Positions 60,614 to 64,000 of a DNA stretch of 64,000 nt are shown one piece after another; within the stretch, counting starts at the first letter, position 1; every line of letters begins with the position of its first letter. The translations under genes were made by a program, and so were the position numbers. The stretch comes from Brevibacillus sp. SYP-B805. GTDB taxonomy: Bacteria; Bacillota; Bacilli; Brevibacillales; Brevibacillaceae. The notes beneath the pieces are model-generated. The model made no database searches, was not told the DNA's origin, and saw only the letters and a list, made by a program, of their open reading frames with translations. The DNA lies in the NCBI RefSeq assembly GCF_011059135.1, contig NZ_JAALGD010000018.1:1-64000 (forward strand). The letters are read 5' to 3'.

Positions 60614-61835
60614 ATGGACAACAAACCGGCTTCCGGACTGGTCACGGTGGAAGAGCTGGAATACTTCATGCGCACGGGAGAGATCGATACCCTCATCATC
60701 GCCATCGTCGACATGCAGGGCAGATTGATGGGCAAACGCCTGACCGCCGACTACTGCCAGCGCTGCGGATTTTCCAAAGGGACCCATTTCCGCACCTATC
60801 TGCTCGGGACCGATATGGAGAGATGACCACACTGGACGGCTACGCCCTGACGGAATGGGAGATTGGCTGTGGGGACTGGCTCGCCCAACCGGACTGGTCG
60901 ACGCTGCGCATCATTCCCTGGCTAGAAAAGACGGCCCTTGTGATGGCGGATGCCGTGGAGGAAGAGACGGGTGGGATGATCCCGATCGCCCCGCGAATCG
61001 TGCTGAAGGAGCAGCTCAACAAAGCGGAAGCGCGGGGATACCGCTTCAAGATGGCGAGTGAACTGGAATTTTACCTCTTCCGGCAGACGTTCGAGGAGCT
61101 CTATGCAAACGGCTATACGCGGATGCGTTGACGACCGCCGACCGGCACGTCCTGTTCAAGCACGGGGCCAAGGAGATCTGCATGCAGTGGGGAGCGGCCA
61201 TCACCTTCATGGCAAAGCCGCATCGCAATTGGACGGGTTCCAGCGGCCATCTGCACGTCAGCCTGTGGGATGCGGACGGCGAGCGCAACCTGTTCCACGA
61301 TCAGGCGGGTGAGCCATACGGGATGTCGGAGCTGATGCGCCATTTCCTGGCGGGCGTCCTCGCGTATACCCGGGAGTTTGTGCTGTTTTTTGCCCCAACC
61401 GTCAATTCATACAAACGCTTCGCCACCGGCAGCCGGGCCCCCGTTCATATCGTCTGGAGCCGGGACAACCGGACGTCCGGCTACCGCATCGTCGGTGAGG
61501 ACAAAAGCCTGCGCATCGAGTCCCGCATTCCCGGGGCGGATATCAATCCTTACCTGGCGTATGCCGCCATGATCGGGGCGGGTCTGTACGGCATCGAACA
61601 AAAGCTGCCCCTGCCGGACGAATGGCAGGGCAACGCTCATGCGGCCAAAGGGGTGCCGCGCGTCCCGCACTCCCTCTACGAGGCGCTTGCCCTCTGGCAG
61701 GAGAGCGCCGCGGTCAAAGCGGTGTTTGGCGAGGAGGTGGCCCGCCATTACGCCAACATGGCGCGGGTGGAGCAGCGGGTGTTCGATGCGGCCGTGACCG
61801 ACTGGGAACGGGCGCGTTATTTCGAACAGGGGTAG
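60614..61835 (+). pseudogene. Glutamine synthetase-like (gamma-glutamyl-amine ligase) pseudogene
   Basis: Three frames of one GS-family protein. Frame 1 (60614-60822) encodes VTVEELEYFMRTGEIDTLI to GTDME. An extra AG pair at about 60819-60822 then breaks it. Frame 2 (60823 to ~61114) encodes MTTLDGYALTEWEIG to ELYANGYT. At ~61111-61118 about 50 residues are lost, with a frame change. Frame 3 (~61116-61835) encodes YADALTTADRHVLFKHGAKEI to RARYFEQG. The deletion removes the GEWGPGQHE-type active-site block, so no active enzyme can form. It resembles PuuA/GlnA3-type ligases of amine catabolism. GGAGGAG before the first ATG. Confidence 0.88.
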
Positions 61836-61870
61836 AACCATCCGGTAAACCCATAGTGGAAGGAATCGCG

Positions 61871-61948
61871 TTGACGCGTCTGGAAGAGAAGGAATGCATC
61901 ATCACGGGAGCAGGGAGCGGAATGGGGGAGACAGCCGCCCTTTGCACG
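61871..61948 (+). pseudogene. Short-chain dehydrogenase N-terminal remnant
   Basis: A TTG start behind GGAAGGAA begins a frame LTRLEEKECIITGAGSGM then GETAAL: the Rossmann TGxGSGMG nucleotide loop of an SDR. It then runs into unrelated sequence. Only ~25 residues of the usual ~250 are left. It directly follows the broken GS-like gene and looks like the next gene of the same decayed operon. Confidence 0.75.
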
Positions 61949-61995
61949 GTGAGCCCAAGACCCGGTGGATGCCCGTCCCTGGGGGGCGGGGCTTT

Positions 61996-62499
61996 TTATT
62001 TGGCGTTGCGCATGCGGATCATGGAGAAGTGGAGCGTCGAGCGCAGCAGGGAATCGCGCAGGGGGAAGAGAGACGGGGTTACACGCAGCTCGACCTGATG
62101 GTCAATCAAGCGCTGCAGCAGGTTATCGACCGGCTCGACTTTGAGGGGGGTAACAGTTACGTATGAAGTATAATAACCGGCGCCTTGATCAAAGCAATGA
62201 AACGGCTCGGCGGAAAAGTGGTACCGATACAGCCGGGCCTCCTGAATGCGCTCCAGCCAGCGGCTCTCCACCGCAATCACCATTCGGGCGGCCGTTTCCT
62301 GCCGATAGCGGGCGCGGTCTTCGTCCGAGGTTGTGTCGCCTGGCCAGAAGGCGATGCGCGGACAGTCGCGCGGGAAGAAGTACAAGGGAGAGTGATCAGC
62401 GTCGACCGCCCAGATCATCGGAGGCTGGTCGGGGTGGGACGGATGCAGTCGCGGGACGAAACGGGTGATGGACGGATCTTCGCTGAAATGGTAAAGCAC
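61996..62499 (-). CDS. Conserved hypothetical protein (DUF6886-like)
   Basis: 167 residues starting at GTG 62499 behind AAGGAGG. It begins MLYHFSEDPSITRFVPR and contains IWAVDADHSPLYFFPRDCPR and RWLERIQEARLYRY. No signal or membrane segment. The pattern matches small uncharacterised Bacillota proteins that begin LYHFSE. Function unknown. Confidence 0.8.
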   Translation of the reverse strand: MLYHFSEDPSITRFVPRLHPSHPDQPPMIWAVDADHSPLYFFPRDCPRIAFWPGDTTSDEDRARYRQETAARMVIAVESRWLERIQEARLYRYHFSAEPFHCFDQGAGYYTSYVTVTPLKVEPVDNLLQRLIDHQVELRVTPSLFPLRDSLLRSTLHFSMIRMRNAK

Positions 62500-62525
62500 G
62501 GTGGGCCTCCTTGAAGAAAAAGTGT

Positions 62526-62548
62526 AAAAATTCTGGTTGATAACAAAC
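62526..62548. repeat. Direct repeat, first copy
   Basis: AAAAATTCTGGTTGATAACAAAC is repeated with few changes at 62601-62621. The two flank an ATTATA (minus-strand TATAAT, 62564-62569) that is the likely -10 of the gene ending at 61996. Confidence 0.5.
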
Positions 62549-62600
62549 GCAAGGATAGGCAATATTATACCTTAAAACTTTTTTAGATAGAAATATGTAA

Positions 62601-62621
62601 AATTTTGTCGATAACAAACTA
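62601..62621. repeat. Direct repeat, second copy
   Basis: AAAATTTTGTCGATAACAAAC, second copy. The surrounding 62500-62888 is a 389-base AT-rich gap with no supported gene. A frame of eight codons (MKTTKIIY) with an AAAGGGGATG site at 62793-62820 is probably chance. Confidence 0.5.
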
Positions 62622-62888
62622 TTGTTCCAATTTTGGTATATATATACAATCATAACTGTATTTGCGGTAATAGGACAAATGTAGTGAAAATTCGACCCGA
62701 AAATTTGATTAATTATCCCAATAACCTACAACTCGACAATTCTAAAGTGCCACAAAGAAATGAAGCCGTCCCATTTCGCGAAAGGGGATGATTGTGAAAA
62801 CTACCAAAATTATCTATTGATTAATCGTTCTTTGTAAATTTCTCACTCAAAAGGTCTTGATTATTGGATTAAGGGAGAATTCATTCTT

Positions 62889-64000
62889 ATGAAGCGTTAT
62901 TTCCATCTTTTCATGGTATTCTTATTAATCTTTCCTTTGTTCTTTCAGTTTGCCCCACACCAGGTTTCAGCGAAACAAGAGACGAAAAGATATCTGATCG
63001 GTTTGAAAAACAGCAAAAAACCGATCAAGAAAAATGGAAATCCTTCATGGAAGAAAATCGGTTCCAAAATGATGTTCGCAAAACTGACAAAGGAAGAGCT
63101 CCAGGAAATTCTGGATGATCCCAACGTCGCTTACGTGGAAGAAGACGCTGATGCCACGATGGTAGAATACGATGATTCCCAATATATGCCTTGGGGAATT
63201 GAAGATATTGGAGCAAATAAAACATTGGACCGAAATTATACGGGTGAAGGGATCAAAATTGCCATTTTGGATACGGGTATATCCGAACATCCCGACTTGC
63301 AAATTGCCGGGGGAGTCTCCTTTGTAGAGAGTGAGCCGGAAATCAATGACGAGAACGGGCACGGTACGGCTGTTGCTGGTGTCATTGCCGCGCAAAACAA
63401 TAACTTCGGCGTTGTTGGTGTCGCTCCTGGGGCAAAAATCTATTCCGTCAAAGTGTTGGATAAAGAAGGAACAGGAAAATACTCGTACATTATCCAAGGG
63501 ATCGAATGGGCAATCGAAAACAATATGAATATCATTTCCTTGAGTGCCGGCGGTCTCGTCGATAGCCAAGCCCTCCATGATGAGATCAAGCGAGCAAATG
63601 AACAAGGCATTCTGATCGTGGCAGCCGCCGGAAACAATGGGGAAGGGGAGGAAACAGAGATCTTTCCTGCCCGGTATCCCGAGACCATCTCCGTTGGCGC
63701 AATCGAAAAGGAGGATCATCGTCTTGCCAGTTTTTCAAGTGTCGGCTCCGAAATCGACTTAGTTGCACCAGGGGTTGATATCATAAGCACGTCCTTGAAT
63801 GGCGGCTACAAAAAACGCTCCGGAACTTCCATCGCTGTCCCCCATGTTACCGGTGCGGCTGCGGTAATATGGTCCCAAAACAAAGATTTGGACAATCAGG
63901 GTGTAAGAGAGATTTTGGAATCAACCGCCACGCCCTTAGGCGATCATCGTCATTATGGAAACGGTCTCGTAAATTTGGAAAAAGCGCTGCACCTCGATGA
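62889..64000 (+). CDS. Secreted subtilisin-like protease (3' partial)
   Basis: 370 residues to the window edge. Signal peptide (1-28, ending HQVSA), I9-type propeptide (about 30-92, YLIGLKNSKKP to YVEEDADATM), then a subtilisin domain: Asp128 (ILDTGISEHPDL), His158 (GHGTAVAG), oxyanion Asn249 (AAAGNN) and Ser314 (SGTSIAVPHV). AAGGGAGAA precedes ATG. More AT-rich than most genes here, so possibly acquired. Distinct from the protease at 29750, which has a different propeptide and anchor. Confidence 0.92.
   Translation, partial: MKRYFHLFMVFLLIFPLFFQFAPHQVSAKQETKRYLIGLKNSKKPIKKNGNPSWKKIGSKMMFAKLTKEELQEILDDPNVAYVEEDADATMVEYDDSQYMPWGIEDIGANKTLDRNYTGEGIKIAILDTGISEHPDLQIAGGVSFVESEPEINDENGHGTAVAGVIAAQNNNFGVVGVAPGAKIYSVKVLDKEGTGKYSYIIQGIEWAIENNMNIISLSAGGLVDSQALHDEIKRANEQGILIVAAAGNNGEGEETEIFPARYPETISVGAIEKEDHRLASFSSVGSEIDLVAPGVDIISTSLNGGYKKRSGTSIAVPHVTGAAAVIWSQNKDLDNQGVREILESTATPLGDHRHYGNGLVNLEKALHLD

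Noticed and set aside
62793-62820. Eight-codon frame MKTTKIIY with a good ribosome site
   Set aside because: Too short to judge, with no export signal or receptor neighbour that would suggest a signalling peptide.

Overview
The window reads as part of the chromosome of an endospore-forming Bacillota, most like Brevibacillus or a relative in the Paenibacillaceae. The reasons are small CotF-like coat proteins, a YhcN/YlaJ-type spore lipoprotein, a tiny YjcZ-like peptide, a B. subtilis-like AcsA, paired dGuo and dAdo/dCyd kinases, MsmX, YpuI and GlnK/GlnL. Most genes are GC-rich. Two stretches are clearly AT-rich: a flagellin locus at 20.0-22.1 kb and the right edge from 62.5 kb. The genus is inference.

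Layout. 1-1.1 kb: the 3' end of a 23S rRNA gene, then nine tRNAs and a terminator, with no 5S gene visible. 1.3-5.4 kb: a membrane glycosyltransferase, two coat proteins, a radical SAM protein, a glycerophosphodiesterase and a tiny membrane peptide. 5.4-19.8 kb: a catabolic block. It holds beta-lysine N-acetyltransferase, a PucR regulator, YodT-S-R-Q homologues, two aldehyde dehydrogenases, a GntR/FCD regulator, a 4-aminobutyrate-type aminotransferase and a polar amino-acid ABC transporter. Together these can be read as lysine -> beta-lysine -> acetylated intermediates -> 4-aminobutyrate -> succinate. The aminomutase and the beta-keto-acid cleavage enzyme are not in the window.

19.9-22.2 kb: tRNA-Ser, then an isolated flagellin whose variable region is seven roughly 40-residue repeats predicted to form a beta-propeller. 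This is the most unusual gene here. A short candidate small RNA with a CCTCC motif follows. 22.2-34.5 kb: NamZ, a cell-wall stalk-domain protein, a spore lipoprotein bracketed by two copies of a structured 70-base element, a TetR/HlyD/ABC-2 export operon, YpuI, a quinone reductase-like flavoprotein, a subtilase, MsmX, a PucR-type regulator and a phosphoesterase. 34.6-42.4 kb: AcsA, a NarL-type two-component pair, ThiD, a Dps-like protein, a cysteine synthase and deoxynucleoside kinases.

42.5-48.0 kb: a LysR regulator followed by an amidohydrolase, a YfcC-type carrier and an M28 peptidase. This looks like a peptide or N-acyl amino-acid scavenging operon, and the peptidase is frameshifted. 48-52 kb: BioY with a BirA operator and several small enzymes. 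52.2-59 kb: GlnL/GlnK, a LysN-like aminotransferase, a truncated RidA, a thioesterase, a DCC protein and HutH with a leader terminator. 59.2-62 kb: a His/Tyr/Ser-rich probable coat protein, a CMD-family protein, and the remains of a glutamine-synthetase-like/SDR catabolic operon. The window ends inside a secreted subtilisin.

No CRISPR array, transposase, integrase or prophage module was seen. Gene remnants (aminotransferase tail, RidA, GS-like, SDR, M28) are frequent and lie mostly in amino-acid or amine catabolism loci.
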